In this document: positions 25,639-34,530 of the stretch, piece by piece | Layout of the letters: each line of letters opens with the position of its first letter | Numbering within the stretch: position 1 is the stretch's first letter | Assembly (NCBI GenBank): GCA_965248685.1 | Contig: CBDFKC010000003.1 | Coordinates: 1,984,001 to 2,048,000, forward strand | DNA from: VYFG01 sp965248685 | Lineage (GTDB): Bacteria > Pseudomonadota > Gammaproteobacteria > Arenicellales > Poriferihabitantaceae | DNA: 64,000 nucleotides | Reading direction: 5' to 3' | Notes under the pieces: generated by a model | What the model was told of the DNA's origin: nothing | The model's database searches: none | What the model saw: the letters and a program-made list of their open reading frames with translations, nothing else | Made by a program: the position numbers and the translations under genes

Positions 25639-26793
25639 CTATAGGGACTCCTCGTGAGTTGAACCGCGCAGATTTAGTATGAAAACCGAAGAAACCACAA
25701 GAATACCGAGGAATATTACCAGGGTATTGCGCCAGCCAAGCTCTCGATACATCAATACAGGTAGCCAGGAACCCAGTGCGCCGCTGACATAATAGACCGT
25801 GACGTAAATGCCATTAACCACACCTCGGTGTTCCCTGGCGATATGGTTCAGGTAGCCCGACAGCGTGGAATGGATTAGAAAGGTTCCTGCTGCCAGGGGA
25901 ATCATCAGCACAAACAGAACAATTAAATTATCACTTAGGTAGCAGATTGTCCCGATAATGATGAGCCCCAGGCCCGCCAGTAGAACCAGTTTTTCGCTAT
26001 GGGCAACTCGTGTCAACCAGTCGCTATAAATTGCCGCCGGAATACCGACCAAATACCCGAGGTAGACCAGGGAAATGGTGAAGCTGCTAATGCTGTCCTG
26101 AATCTCGGTCATGCGAAAAGGCAGAACTGCGAGGATGCCGGCAGAAACAAAAAAAATGGTAAACAGCGCGAGATAGGAATTGACGAAGTTGGGTACTGCC
26201 AAAACCCGACCTATGGTTTTGCCATCAAGACGGTCAAAGTTAATCTTCGCATCAGCATCGATGCTGCGAGTCAGCACAAATGGAATGATCAGCAATAGCC
26301 CTAGAATAAGAAATACCCATTGCCAGCCAAAGGTCGATGCAAGATAGCCGCTCAGCGCACGACTCAAAAAGCCGCCGACAATGGTAGTCGCTACGTACAG
26401 ACCTAAAGTTGAACGAACTTTTTGCGGCGTAGACATGGTCGCGCAGTAAGTCATCAAGGCGGTAAACAACGCCGGCATTAGCAGGCCCTGGATAAAGCGT
26501 AGAGTTAACAGATGCCAAAATTCGCTGGCAAAAAACAATGCAATCTGATCGAGGATTAATAAACCAAGCGCAATCCGCAACATAGTACGGGCAGGGATTG
26601 CCTGGAGGAAATACCCATAGACGATGGGCGCAAGCCCCAGGGGGATCAATGTCACGGTAACCAGCAACGCCGCTTCTGACATGGGGATACCAAACGCTAC
26701 TACCAATTGGGGCAGAATAGGTTGCGGCGTATACAGCGTACAGAAGGTAAGAAATGTTGTGGTCAGGACAATCCTGAGTTGACCGGGGGACAT
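25639..26793 (-). CDS. Major facilitator superfamily transporter (YnfM-like)
   Basis: This 384-residue inner-membrane protein has about twelve helices. The N-terminus (TTFLTFCTLYTPQPILPQLV) resembles drug/arabinose efflux carriers of the YnfM/AraJ kind by memory. Charged loops lie between helices 2-3 (GYFLQAIPARTMLRIALG) and 8-9 (SDWLTRVAHSEKLVLLAG), as expected for MFS motif A copies. It is the last gene of a minus-strand run, 35 bases downstream of the EEP-family gene. The substrate is not identifiable. Confidence 0.85.
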   Translation of the reverse strand: MSPGQLRIVLTTTFLTFCTLYTPQPILPQLVVAFGIPMSEAALLVTVTLIPLGLAPIVYGYFLQAIPARTMLRIALGLLILDQIALFFASEFWHLLTLRFIQGLLMPALFTALMTYCATMSTPQKVRSTLGLYVATTIVGGFLSRALSGYLASTFGWQWVFLILGLLLIIPFVLTRSIDADAKINFDRLDGKTIGRVLAVPNFVNSYLALFTIFFVSAGILAVLPFRMTEIQDSISSFTISLVYLGYLVGIPAAIYSDWLTRVAHSEKLVLLAGLGLIIIGTICYLSDNLIVLFVLMIPLAAGTFLIHSTLSGYLNHIAREHRGVVNGIYVTVYYVSGALGSWLPVLMYRELGWRNTLVIFLGILVVSSVFILNLRGSTHEESL

Positions 26794-26828
26794 TTTTTAC
26801 AACTAATGGGATGTTTTCGGGATACGAG

Positions 26829-27689
26829 CTACAGGTCGATTTCAGTCCATAGCGGGAAGTGATCTGATCCTGTCGCCGCTGCATCTACCCAACACTTCCC
26901 AACCCGATTGGCCAGAGTACTGCTGACAAAACAATAGTCCAGTGTCGCAGGGATATCGTGGACATCGCTGGTCGGACCCGCTGCACGATCGTTGCCGGAT
27001 TGGGTCCAGGCGTCAATAAATCCATCCGGGCTTGAAATGTGACCACCATAATCGCTAACCGGCCCCACAATTGCGCGATACTCATCCGAGTTTGGCTGGC
27101 AATTAAAATCCCCCATAAAAATCGCTTCGGAAGCAACCTGTTGATCTTTCACACCATCGTCCCAGTCAAAACCACTCAAATCCCCCGATATAGGAGCGCC
27201 CTCGTGTACCGCCAGTCGATGAATCTCAAGCAGCTTTTCGATCTGGGGCAATCGGGTTTCCCTTGATAAATGGGTCAGGTGCAATGAATACAGGCGTAAC
27301 CGGTGCTGGTTACACTGCACCGTGGCTTCAATCGCCGAGCGCTGGATGCTAAGCGGGCCTATGCTTCCGCGTTTGGGTAACAGATGATGACGGCTCTGCA
27401 GAATCGGCTCGCGGCTTAGAATCATATTGCCAAATTGACGCCGCATATGTGCAGTCGGCGTCGATTCTTCAACGTGCAGATCTATTCCCGGGCCATAACA
27501 CCAATGGTGGTAGGGGAGCATGTCGGTGATCATCTTGACCTGATCCGACATATTAGTGCGGGGCCAGAATCGCTCGACTTCCTGCAACGCGATTACATCA
27601 GCGCCAGCGACTTCCTCGACTATACGCTTAAGATTGATCTCTCCATCCTGGCCTTTGCCGTACTGGATGTTATAGCTGACAAAAATCAT
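26829..27689 (-). CDS. Endonuclease/exonuclease/phosphatase family protein
   Basis: This 286-residue cytoplasmic metal-dependent hydrolase has the family motifs in order: FVSYNIQYG (Asn), IALQEVERF (catalytic Glu), GDFNCQP (Asp/Asn pair), TLDYCFV and the C-terminal SDHFPLW (catalytic His). It could cleave phosphodiester or phosphomonoester bonds; the substrate cannot be read. It begins ten bases downstream of the sulfotransferase-like gene, so it belongs to that minus-strand operon. Confidence 0.88.
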   Translation of the reverse strand: MIFVSYNIQYGKGQDGEINLKRIVEEVAGADVIALQEVERFWPRTNMSDQVKMITDMLPYHHWCYGPGIDLHVEESTPTAHMRRQFGNMILSREPILQSRHHLLPKRGSIGPLSIQRSAIEATVQCNQHRLRLYSLHLTHLSRETRLPQIEKLLEIHRLAVHEGAPISGDLSGFDWDDGVKDQQVASEAIFMGDFNCQPNSDEYRAIVGPVSDYGGHISSPDGFIDAWTQSGNDRAAGPTSDVHDIPATLDYCFVSSTLANRVGKCWVDAAATGSDHFPLWTEIDL

Positions 27690-27698
27690 GGCGACTCC

Positions 27699-28430
27699 TT
27701 ATGGGATCAATCGGTGTTGATGGAGCACCTGATAAAACGGTTCGGCATCATCTGCAATCTGCTGCATTTCCGGGGTCAGGTTAAGCGCTTTTTCCTGATA
27801 TTCAGCAAACCCGGTGGACTTCCACACTGAGCCGTACCAGTATTTGCCCCAGACGCCATCACTATCTCGTTGCCCGGCAGGCCAGCCGATCATTTCGGTG
27901 CGAAACCCGATCCCGAGCTGGGCGCACATGGCGCGTAACATAGCTTCGGGATCGGTCAGGAATTCCTTGCTATCAATAACCATCGGTACCGTAGCGGTGG
28001 TCTTTATAATGTAATCAAATAATTCTGCCTGCTGATAAAAGCCGATGTCTTCGAGGGTGAGATCGGGCCGTACCGCGCTATAGGACGCAACAACCTGATC
28101 GGGTTGTCGAATCAGAAAACAATTGGTCAGACTGCGAATCCATTCGGTACCCATATCTGGCAGCAGGTGCATAGTCATATGCTTTTGATAAAACACGGCT
28201 GCCCCGCTCGTTGGATTGGCATTACAGCGTTGGGCGATATCCTGCCAGTCGGTGCCCTGGTCAGCGATGACTTCGTCTGCACCGGGATGGGGAATGCCGG
28301 TCTTAAACAGGTAATGACCATACATCGGTTCGTCCCAGACTTCGGTATCCGGTCGGTTTTCGAACGCCCGCATTAATGCCGTGGAGATGTTACGAGGTCC
28401 CGACCACATGGCAATTCGAAGTGGCTTCAT
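27699..28430 (-). CDS. Sulfotransferase-like P-loop protein
   Basis: This 243-residue cytoplasmic protein has a sulfotransferase-type 5' phosphosulfate loop, MWSGPRNISTALMRAF (residues 8-23), near the N-terminus and a 3' binding segment FLIRQPDQVVASY around residue 128. Both are typical of PAPS-binding enzymes. The acceptor is unknown. It overlaps the class IV aminotransferase gene by ATGA, so the two are translationally coupled. Plants encode related P-loop and aminotransferase domains on one chain (a 'branched-chain aminotransferase-like' protein), which supports a shared pathway; that is from memory. Confidence 0.78.
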   Translation of the reverse strand: MKPLRIAMWSGPRNISTALMRAFENRPDTEVWDEPMYGHYLFKTGIPHPGADEVIADQGTDWQDIAQRCNANPTSGAAVFYQKHMTMHLLPDMGTEWIRSLTNCFLIRQPDQVVASYSAVRPDLTLEDIGFYQQAELFDYIIKTTATVPMVIDSKEFLTDPEAMLRAMCAQLGIGFRTEMIGWPAGQRDSDGVWGKYWYGSVWKSTGFAEYQEKALNLTPEMQQIADDAEPFYQVLHQHRLIP

Positions 28431-29332
28431 ACTTCGGTTTCAATCATCGCAAGATAGAGATTTTGCAAACGTTCCACCATAGGACCACGGCCACCGTCGC
28501 CGATCACGCGGCCATCGATTTCCCCCACAGGTGCGACCCCGGCGAAAGTCCCCGTCACAAAGCTTTCGGCGGCGCCATAAACTTCAGTGAGGCTGAAGTT
28601 TTTCTCAAAAACGGGAATGTCGTTTTGCCGGCACAAGCGCACAATATTGCCCCGGGTAATGCCTCCCAGGCAGTAGTCGCCGGTTGATGTCCACACTTCG
28701 CCTTTGCGTACGATAAAAAAATGGGTTGAATTGCAGGTAGCCACGAAGCCATGGGGGTCCAGCATCAAGGCCTCGTCTGCACCGGCCTTGGTGGCCTGAA
28801 TACAGGCCGTAATGCAATTCAGTTTGGAATGGCTGTTAAGTTTGGGATCCTGTACATCGGGATAGCCTCGCCGCACATGCACGGTGAACAATTTCATACC
28901 CTTGGTCAGGGTTTCCGGCAATGCAGTTTTATATTCTGCAATAATGACAATGGTAGGCGGCGAAATGGTAACTCTGGGATCCTGATAGGGCGTTGCCTTG
29001 ATCCCCCTGGAAACCATCAAGCGGATATGCACGCCCTGGTCCATATTGTTGGAAGTTAGAACATTGTACAGACGTTCGGTTAACTGCGTGGGATCCACGT
29101 CCATATCTATGTCGATTGCCTTAGCTCCTTCATACAGGCGATCCAGATGCTGATCCAGAAACGCAATCTTGCCGTTGTGAACCCGCAGTCCTTCCCAGAT
29201 TCCGTCGCCGAGAACGAAGCCACTATCAAATACTGATACACTGGCCTCTTGCCGGGGGAATAACTCGCCATTGATATCAATCAGGATAGATTGATTGCGT
29301 GGATCGTCATGGTAGTCATGGGAGCCTTTCAT
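28427..29332 (-). CDS. Class IV PLP-dependent aminotransferase (BCAT/D-amino-acid type)
   Basis: This is a 301-residue cytoplasmic enzyme. The N-terminus (ASVSVFDSGFVLGDGIWEGL) and the phosphate-binding GGITRGNIVRL near the C-terminus are typical of the BCAT/DAAT/ADCL fold. The PLP lysine is probably in NSHSKLNCITACIQA (about residue 170). The substrate-side residues do not let me choose between branched-chain, D-amino or other substrates. It is the first gene of an operon with the sulfotransferase-like and EEP proteins, and is divergent from the nitrile operon. Confidence 0.85.
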   Translation of the reverse strand: MKGSHDYHDDPRNQSILIDINGELFPRQEASVSVFDSGFVLGDGIWEGLRVHNGKIAFLDQHLDRLYEGAKAIDIDMDVDPTQLTERLYNVLTSNNMDQGVHIRLMVSRGIKATPYQDPRVTISPPTIVIIAEYKTALPETLTKGMKLFTVHVRRGYPDVQDPKLNSHSKLNCITACIQATKAGADEALMLDPHGFVATCNSTHFFIVRKGEVWTSTGDYCLGGITRGNIVRLCRQNDIPVFEKNFSLTEVYGAAESFVTGTFAGVAPVGEIDGRVIGDGGRGPMVERLQNLYLAMIETEV

Positions 29333-29460
29333 AAGTCTTTTACAATTGGATGGTTAATGGTGTAATTTCTCTCTCGAAGAGTTTGATCGTAAATAAATTA
29401 ATCAGCAAGTGCCAGCAAAAGCGTCATTGCCAAACCAACTTGCCTAACAAAAAATAATAT

Positions 29461-30825
29461 TTGAACGTGATTCCCGCAGAACCCAATATTCGAACCCTGG
29501 CAAATGCCTTAAGCCGGGGAACCATGCGTTGTGAACAACTAATTGAAGAACGCCTGGAGCGCGCACATAACAGTGAAGGCGTTTTTGTTTCCGTTGACGA
29601 TGGCGTGATCGAACTGGCCAGGGAAATCGATCAGACCAGGACTAAGCAAAATCTGCCCCCTCTCGCCGGTATTCCTCTGTCAGTGAAGGATCTATTTAGC
29701 GTTAAAGGTCATCAAACGCTGGCGGGCTCCAGGGTTTTGCGCAAGAGCGCGGTGGTCGAGGAGCAAGACTGTGAGGTGATTGACCAGTTGCGCCAAGCTG
29801 GGCTGCTGTTTCTTGGCCGCACCAATATGAGCGAATTCGCATTTAGTGGTATGGGTCTCAACCCACATCATCCGCCCCTTTATTCTGTCTGGGATCGAAC
29901 AACCGGAAGACTGCCCGGAGGATCATCTTCCGGCAGTGCGGTAAGCGTGGCGCTTGGCATAGTGCCCGCAACCATGGGGTCTGATACCGCCGGTTCCTGC
30001 CGAATCCCGGCGGCATTTAACGGAATTGTCGGGGTTAAACCGAGCTATAACCGATTTTCCTTGAATGGAATTTATCCGCTTTCTCCGACCTCGGATGCAC
30101 CCGGACCCCTGGGGTTGGATGTCGATAGTTGTTTTATTATCGACCAGGTGATGTCCGGCGCAGTTAGCGCCAGGCTGCCAACCCTTGCCCCCGTTGTTGC
30201 TGGAACCATTCGTTTGCTGATCCCAGAAGGGATTGTGCTGGAGAATTTGGATCCGGAAGTTGAATCCACCTTTAATAGCACGATCAGCTGTTTACAGGAC
30301 GCCGGGGTCAGTATCCTGCGCCAGCCGATGCCGGTAATTGACGACTGCGTCACAATGTTTAATACCCAACCCGTCGCGGTGTTTGAAGCCTGGCAGCATC
30401 ATCAGGAAATGCTGACTACCCACGGCGATGAATACGACCCCTATGTGTCCCGGCGTATTACCTATGGACGAGATGTTACCGCCGAAGATCAAGCCCAGCG
30501 CTATATCCATAAGGCAAGTTTGATCGAGCGTTTCAATATGGATTTCGCCGGGGCGGCGATTGACGCGGTGATTTATCCGACGGTTCCCTGTATTCCCCCG
30601 GCAATTACTGAAACTAAAGATCCGGAAAAAATTGGCGGGGTCAATTTAAGATGCCTGCGCAACACCGCCACGGCGAATTACTTTGATGGATGTTCAATCA
30701 GCTTACCCTGCCATGGAGAAGGCGAAGCACCGGTTGGATTAATGCTGAGCTGCCGTCACGGAGAAGACCAGAAGATGTTTCAACTTGCTGCCGCAGTTGA
30801 AGCAGTATTGGCGCGTCGAACATGA
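29461..30825 (+). CDS. Amidase (amidase-signature family)
   Basis: This 454-residue cytoplasmic amidase hydrolyses amides to acids and ammonia. The Ser-cisSer-Lys triad is visible: K76 in LSVKDLF, S155 in GGSSSGSA and nucleophile S179 in GSDTAGSCRIPA, with the usual 24-residue gap between the serines. The start is TTG at 29461 (or GTG two codons later), because the helix NIRTLANALSRG that precedes it in the family needs that length. It overlaps the nitrile hydratase alpha gene by ATGA, so it very likely hydrolyses the amide made by that enzyme. Confidence 0.93.
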   Translation: MNVIPAEPNIRTLANALSRGTMRCEQLIEERLERAHNSEGVFVSVDDGVIELAREIDQTRTKQNLPPLAGIPLSVKDLFSVKGHQTLAGSRVLRKSAVVEEQDCEVIDQLRQAGLLFLGRTNMSEFAFSGMGLNPHHPPLYSVWDRTTGRLPGGSSSGSAVSVALGIVPATMGSDTAGSCRIPAAFNGIVGVKPSYNRFSLNGIYPLSPTSDAPGPLGLDVDSCFIIDQVMSGAVSARLPTLAPVVAGTIRLLIPEGIVLENLDPEVESTFNSTISCLQDAGVSILRQPMPVIDDCVTMFNTQPVAVFEAWQHHQEMLTTHGDEYDPYVSRRITYGRDVTAEDQAQRYIHKASLIERFNMDFAGAAIDAVIYPTVPCIPPAITETKDPEKIGGVNLRCLRNTATANYFDGCSISLPCHGEGEAPVGLMLSCRHGEDQKMFQLAAAVEAVLARRT

Positions 30826-31436
30826 GTGAAAAAGATCATAGCCACCACCACACTGCGCCGTTAACCGATATTGAGCAGCGGGTCAAAAATCTGGAATCCC
30901 TGCTGGTTGAAAAGGGTCTGGTTGATCCGGCTGCTATGGATCAACTGGTTGACACCTACCAACACCGGGTAGGACCACAAAACGGTGCCAGGGTTGTTGC
31001 CAGGGCCTGGACCGATCCAGACTATAAACAACGTCTGTTAACCGATGCCACCAGCGCGATTAAGGAAATGGGGTACGCCGGGCGCCAGGGGGAGCACATG
31101 CAGGTTGTGGAAAATACTCCATCTGTTCACAACATGGTGGTTTGTACATTATGTTCCTGCTATCCATGGCCGGTACTTGGACTACCTCCAACCTGGTATA
31201 AAGCGTCGAGCTATCGAGCCCGTGCGGTAAGCGAACCCCGTCAAGTGCTGGAGGAATTTGGTGTGACATTAGATCCAGATGTTGAAGTCAGGGTATGGGA
31301 TTCCACCGCTGAAATACGCTATCTGGTGTTGCCCCAGCGGCCGCCTGATACCGGGCATATGAATCTGGATCAACTCGCCGACCTGGTGGATCGCGATGCC
31401 ATGATTGGGGTTGCCGAAATAACCGGACCGGGTTAA
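30822..31436 (+). CDS. nthA: Nitrile hydratase alpha subunit, cobalt type
   Basis: The 204-residue alpha subunit carries the metal centre: C108-T-L-C-S-C113 in VCTLCSCYPWPVLGL. Thr after the first Cys marks the cobalt form, whereas iron enzymes usually have Ser (family knowledge). Family landmarks VVARAWTDPDYKQRLL and WYKASSYRARAV follow or precede. The His-rich start (HSHHHTAP) is typical of this subunit. The enzyme hydrates nitriles to amides in the cytoplasm. It overlaps the amidase stop by ATGA and the beta start by TAATG. Confidence 0.96.
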   Translation: MSEKDHSHHHTAPLTDIEQRVKNLESLLVEKGLVDPAAMDQLVDTYQHRVGPQNGARVVARAWTDPDYKQRLLTDATSAIKEMGYAGRQGEHMQVVENTPSVHNMVVCTLCSCYPWPVLGLPPTWYKASSYRARAVSEPRQVLEEFGVTLDPDVEVRVWDSTAEIRYLVLPQRPPDTGHMNLDQLADLVDRDAMIGVAEITGPG

Positions 31437-32092
31437 TGGACGGCGCCCATGATCTTGGCGGTAAACATGGTTTTGGTGGGATCGACCGAAGCCAGACTGA
31501 ACTCTTTCCGAACCAGTGGGAGCGATCGGTATTTTCCTTGACCCTGGCCTGCGGCTTCCAGGGACAATGGAATCTCGATCAGTCCCGATTCGCCCGGGAG
31601 CAAATGGATCCGGCCCATTATCTTTCCACTAGCTATTACGAACACTGGTTGCATGGCCTGGAATCTCTATTACTGGAAAAAGGTTTGGTATCTCCCGAGG
31701 AATTAAAAACTGGGGTTACCCATGGGGTGAACCAATTCACACCCATCGCCGCTGATAAAGTCGAAGGAATCCTGAAACAGGGTGGATCCACTGCGCTGCC
31801 GAACCAACAGCCGGCAAAATATCAACTGGGTGACCGGATATTGATAGGTAATGAACACCCCAGGGAACATACCCGGGTGCCGGGATACATCCGCGGAAAA
31901 ACCGGCAAAATTATCCTGCACCATGGAAGCCATATCTTTCCTGACACCCATTCCTCAACCGGGGATAAAGTACCCCATCATCTATACACGGTAGAGTTTG
32001 ATGGGACTGAGCTCTGGGGGCAAACTACCGCCGAAGCCAATTCACAAATCTGCGTTGATGTTTTTGAACCTTATATTGAGGCCAGGGTTTGA
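31436..32092 (+). CDS. nthB: Nitrile hydratase beta subunit
   Basis: The 218-residue beta subunit begins MDGAHDLGGKHGFGGI, a clear family signature, and ends in the SH3-like domain (YQLGDRILIG, then HTRVPGYIRGKTGKI and LYTVEFDGTELWG). It supplies substrate-pocket residues and contacts the alpha subunit's metal loop. Its start overlaps the alpha stop as TAATG, and its stop overlaps the accessory gene by four bases. Confidence 0.96.
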   Translation: MDGAHDLGGKHGFGGIDRSQTELFPNQWERSVFSLTLACGFQGQWNLDQSRFAREQMDPAHYLSTSYYEHWLHGLESLLLEKGLVSPEELKTGVTHGVNQFTPIAADKVEGILKQGGSTALPNQQPAKYQLGDRILIGNEHPREHTRVPGYIRGKTGKIILHHGSHIFPDTHSSTGDKVPHHLYTVEFDGTELWGQTTAEANSQICVDVFEPYIEARV

Positions 32093-32352
32093 ATCAGACG
32101 GTAACGGTTTTTGCCGGTCAGCCCGAGCGCGATGGAGAGCCGGTATTCGATGCGCCCTGGCAGGCCCGGACATTTGCCATGGCGATTAAGCTGCATGAGG
32201 CGGAACTGTTTACCTGGCCGGAATGGTCGGACCGTTTGTCTCATAATATTGCCCGTCATGAGCAAGCAGATCGAGTTAACGACAACCATGACTACTATTC
32301 ATTGTGGCAGCAGACCCTGGAACAATTTATTGCGGAACGCGTGACTAAATAG
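32089..32352 (+). CDS. Nitrile hydratase accessory (activator) protein
   Basis: This 87-residue cytoplasmic protein starts from TTG and overlaps the nthB stop. It matches the P14K-like activator family: FDAPWQARTFAMAIKLHEAE, LFTWPEWS, then a C-terminal HDYYSLWQQTLEQFI. Members deliver cobalt to or mature the alpha subunit by subunit exchange (family knowledge). Its tight coupling with nthA and nthB and the cobalt-type motif fit this role. Confidence 0.9.
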   Translation: MNQTVTVFAGQPERDGEPVFDAPWQARTFAMAIKLHEAELFTWPEWSDRLSHNIARHEQADRVNDNHDYYSLWQQTLEQFIAERVTK

Positions 32353-33054
32353 ATGCAATTAGGCGGGAATTTAATTCAATGCATTACGTTTGATCTCGAC
32401 GATACGCTATGGCCTTGTGCCCCGGTGATCTATCGCGCAGAGTCGGTGTTTTATGACTGGTTGACGCAACATTATTCTGAGGTTGCTGCGGACTTTTCAT
32501 TGGATTCATTGACCCGGCATCGGCGGGAATTTTTCACTGGTTTTCCCGATATGTATCATGACTTCTCCTGGTTGAGAAAAAAATGGCTGCAGCAGTTATC
32601 GGAAGATTATGCCTGTGGCGATAAATTGGTTGAATCAGGATTTGAAATATTTTTGCAGGCGCGCAATGAAGTATCACTGTTCGATGGTACGCTGGATGTT
32701 TTGCAACGAGTGAAGACAGATTATCGCTGTGGTTCTATCACCAATGGTAATGCCGATGTAGACCGAGTAGGTATCGGTGGGTACTTCGATTTTTCAATTA
32801 CTGCAGCGGGTGCCGGTGCGGCCAAACCGAGTCCGGTAATTTTTCAGGCAGCGTTAGATGCTGCCGCGGTAGCGCCAGAAAATATGCTCCATATCGGTGA
32901 TGATGCTGAACGGGATGTGCGGGGCGCGGCGAGCGTTGGAATCAATACGCTCTGGATTAATATTCAGGGTGGGCCGTGGGACGGTAATGATCCTCCGGCT
33001 GTTGAAATTCAAAAAATTTCAGAGTTGTTGCCACTGCTCAACCAGTGTAACTAA
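32353..33054 (+). CDS. HAD-family phosphatase
   Basis: This is a 233-residue soluble hydrolase of the HAD type. Motif I is FDLDDTLWP with D14 and D16, motif II is SITNGN, motif III the Lys in AAKPSPVIF, and motif IV HIGDDAERDV. The cap domain lies between motifs I and II (type I cap). It directly abuts the nitrile hydratase accessory gene (ATG follows the TAG), so it is the last gene of the nitrile operon, but a link to nitrile metabolism is unknown. The substrate may be a small sugar or nucleotide phosphate. Confidence 0.85.
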   Translation: MQLGGNLIQCITFDLDDTLWPCAPVIYRAESVFYDWLTQHYSEVAADFSLDSLTRHRREFFTGFPDMYHDFSWLRKKWLQQLSEDYACGDKLVESGFEIFLQARNEVSLFDGTLDVLQRVKTDYRCGSITNGNADVDRVGIGGYFDFSITAAGAGAAKPSPVIFQAALDAAAVAPENMLHIGDDAERDVRGAASVGINTLWINIQGGPWDGNDPPAVEIQKISELLPLLNQCN

Positions 33055-33109
33055 ACCTAGCAAACTAATAACTCTGACACACTAATAACTCTTAATCGGG
33101 AATCAAATT

Positions 33110-34519
33110 ATGGAATTGGAATTTTTCGGCGCGGCAGGGGAGGTTACCGGCTCTTGTCATATTGTGCGAATAAATGGTAAACAATTCCTGCTCGATTGCG
33201 GGATGATCCAGGGTCGCAAGAAAGACGAAGCGCGCAATCGGGATCCGTTTCCTTTCGATCCAGGCGAAATTGATGCCGTGGTGTTAAGTCACGCCCATAT
33301 TGATCATTCCGGGCGATTACCGTTGTTGGTTAAGCGCGGATTCAAAGGACCGATCTATACCCATAATGCAACCAAAGATCTTTGCGGCATAATGCTGGAA
33401 GATTCGGCTTCGCTGGCGCAACGAGATGCCAAATGGGCCAATCGCAGGCGCCTGAAGAAGGGTGAGGGAGCCGATCAGCCGCCAATTGAACCACTATATT
33501 TGGTAAAAGACGCCAGGCGTGTACTGAAGTCCCTAAAGGGTAGTCGCTATAACGAAAAAGTCGATATTCTGCCCGGCGTCACTATTCGGTTTCAGGATGC
33601 CGGCCATATCATCGGCTCCACCAGCGTAGAAGTCTGGCTGGAAGAAGCCGGGATAAAACGCAAATTAGTTTTTAGCGGTGATCTTGGACAGTACGATACC
33701 CCTATCTTGAACGACCCGGCGGTTATCGAGGAAGCCGACCTGGTTTTGATGGAGAGTACCTATGGCGGTCGCAAGCATCGGGACCGCAGCCTTACCCATG
33801 ATGAAATGGGTGAAATTATCAGTGACGCCGAGCATGGCAAGGGAAATATCCTGATTCCGGCGTTCGCGATTGGGCGGAGTCAGGAAGTGCTTTATATGCT
33901 CGGGAAAAATTATCAAACATGGGGAATGGATCGTTGGCAAGTGTTTCTGGATAGTCCCATGGCGATTAAAGCCAGCACGGTTTACTGGGACTACCCCCAT
34001 CTGTACGACGATGAAGCCACCAAGTTTCGGCGCACTATCCATGAAATGCCCCCTCTTAAAAATTTACACCTTACCCGAACCGCCAAAGAATCCATGGTTA
34101 TAAACCGGATAAAAAGCGGGGGTATTATTATTGCCGGAAGCGGGATGTGTAATGGCGGCCGAATCCGCCATCACTTGAAGCACAATTTGGCCCGCAAGGA
34201 ATGCCACGTGATTATTGTGGGTTATCAGGCACCCGGTACAATGGGACGCCGGCTGGTAGATGGAGACGAGCAAGTGCGTATTAATGGCGAGTGGATCGAG
34301 GTCAATGCAACAATAAACACCGTGGGGGGGCTGTCCGCCCATGGCGATGAAAATGACCTGGTACGCTGGTTCCGCAGTTTTAAAAACAAGCCGCCGGTCT
34401 GGTTGGTCCACGGTGAAGACAAGGCGGCCCGGGCGCTGGAACAAAAGCTGCAAAACGAGGCTGGCACCAAGGCCACGGTAGCCCAGACCGGAGACCGTAT
34501 TGATCTTGCCAGGCTGTGA
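33110..34519 (+). CDS. Metallo-beta-lactamase-fold beta-CASP ribonuclease
   Basis: This is a 469-residue cytoplasmic nuclease. Zinc ligands H61-x-H63-x-D65-H66 lie in SHAHIDHSG, and a further His in QDAGHIIGS. The beta-CASP region (ILIPAFAIGRSQEVLYML) follows, then the final motif LVHGEDKA with SAHGDE. This is the layout of the Ysh1/RNase J-like exonuclease family, which process RNA 3' or 5' ends (family knowledge). Two copies of ACTAATAACTCT (33064-33075 and 33081-33092) precede it by 18 bases. It is followed 11 bases on by a dioxygenase gene, so the pair may be co-transcribed. Confidence 0.87.
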   Translation: MELEFFGAAGEVTGSCHIVRINGKQFLLDCGMIQGRKKDEARNRDPFPFDPGEIDAVVLSHAHIDHSGRLPLLVKRGFKGPIYTHNATKDLCGIMLEDSASLAQRDAKWANRRRLKKGEGADQPPIEPLYLVKDARRVLKSLKGSRYNEKVDILPGVTIRFQDAGHIIGSTSVEVWLEEAGIKRKLVFSGDLGQYDTPILNDPAVIEEADLVLMESTYGGRKHRDRSLTHDEMGEIISDAEHGKGNILIPAFAIGRSQEVLYMLGKNYQTWGMDRWQVFLDSPMAIKASTVYWDYPHLYDDEATKFRRTIHEMPPLKNLHLTRTAKESMVINRIKSGGIIIAGSGMCNGGRIRHHLKHNLARKECHVIIVGYQAPGTMGRRLVDGDEQVRINGEWIEVNATINTVGGLSAHGDENDLVRWFRSFKNKPPVWLVHGEDKAARALEQKLQNEAGTKATVAQTGDRIDLARL

Positions 34520-34530
34520 CCAATTAAAAA

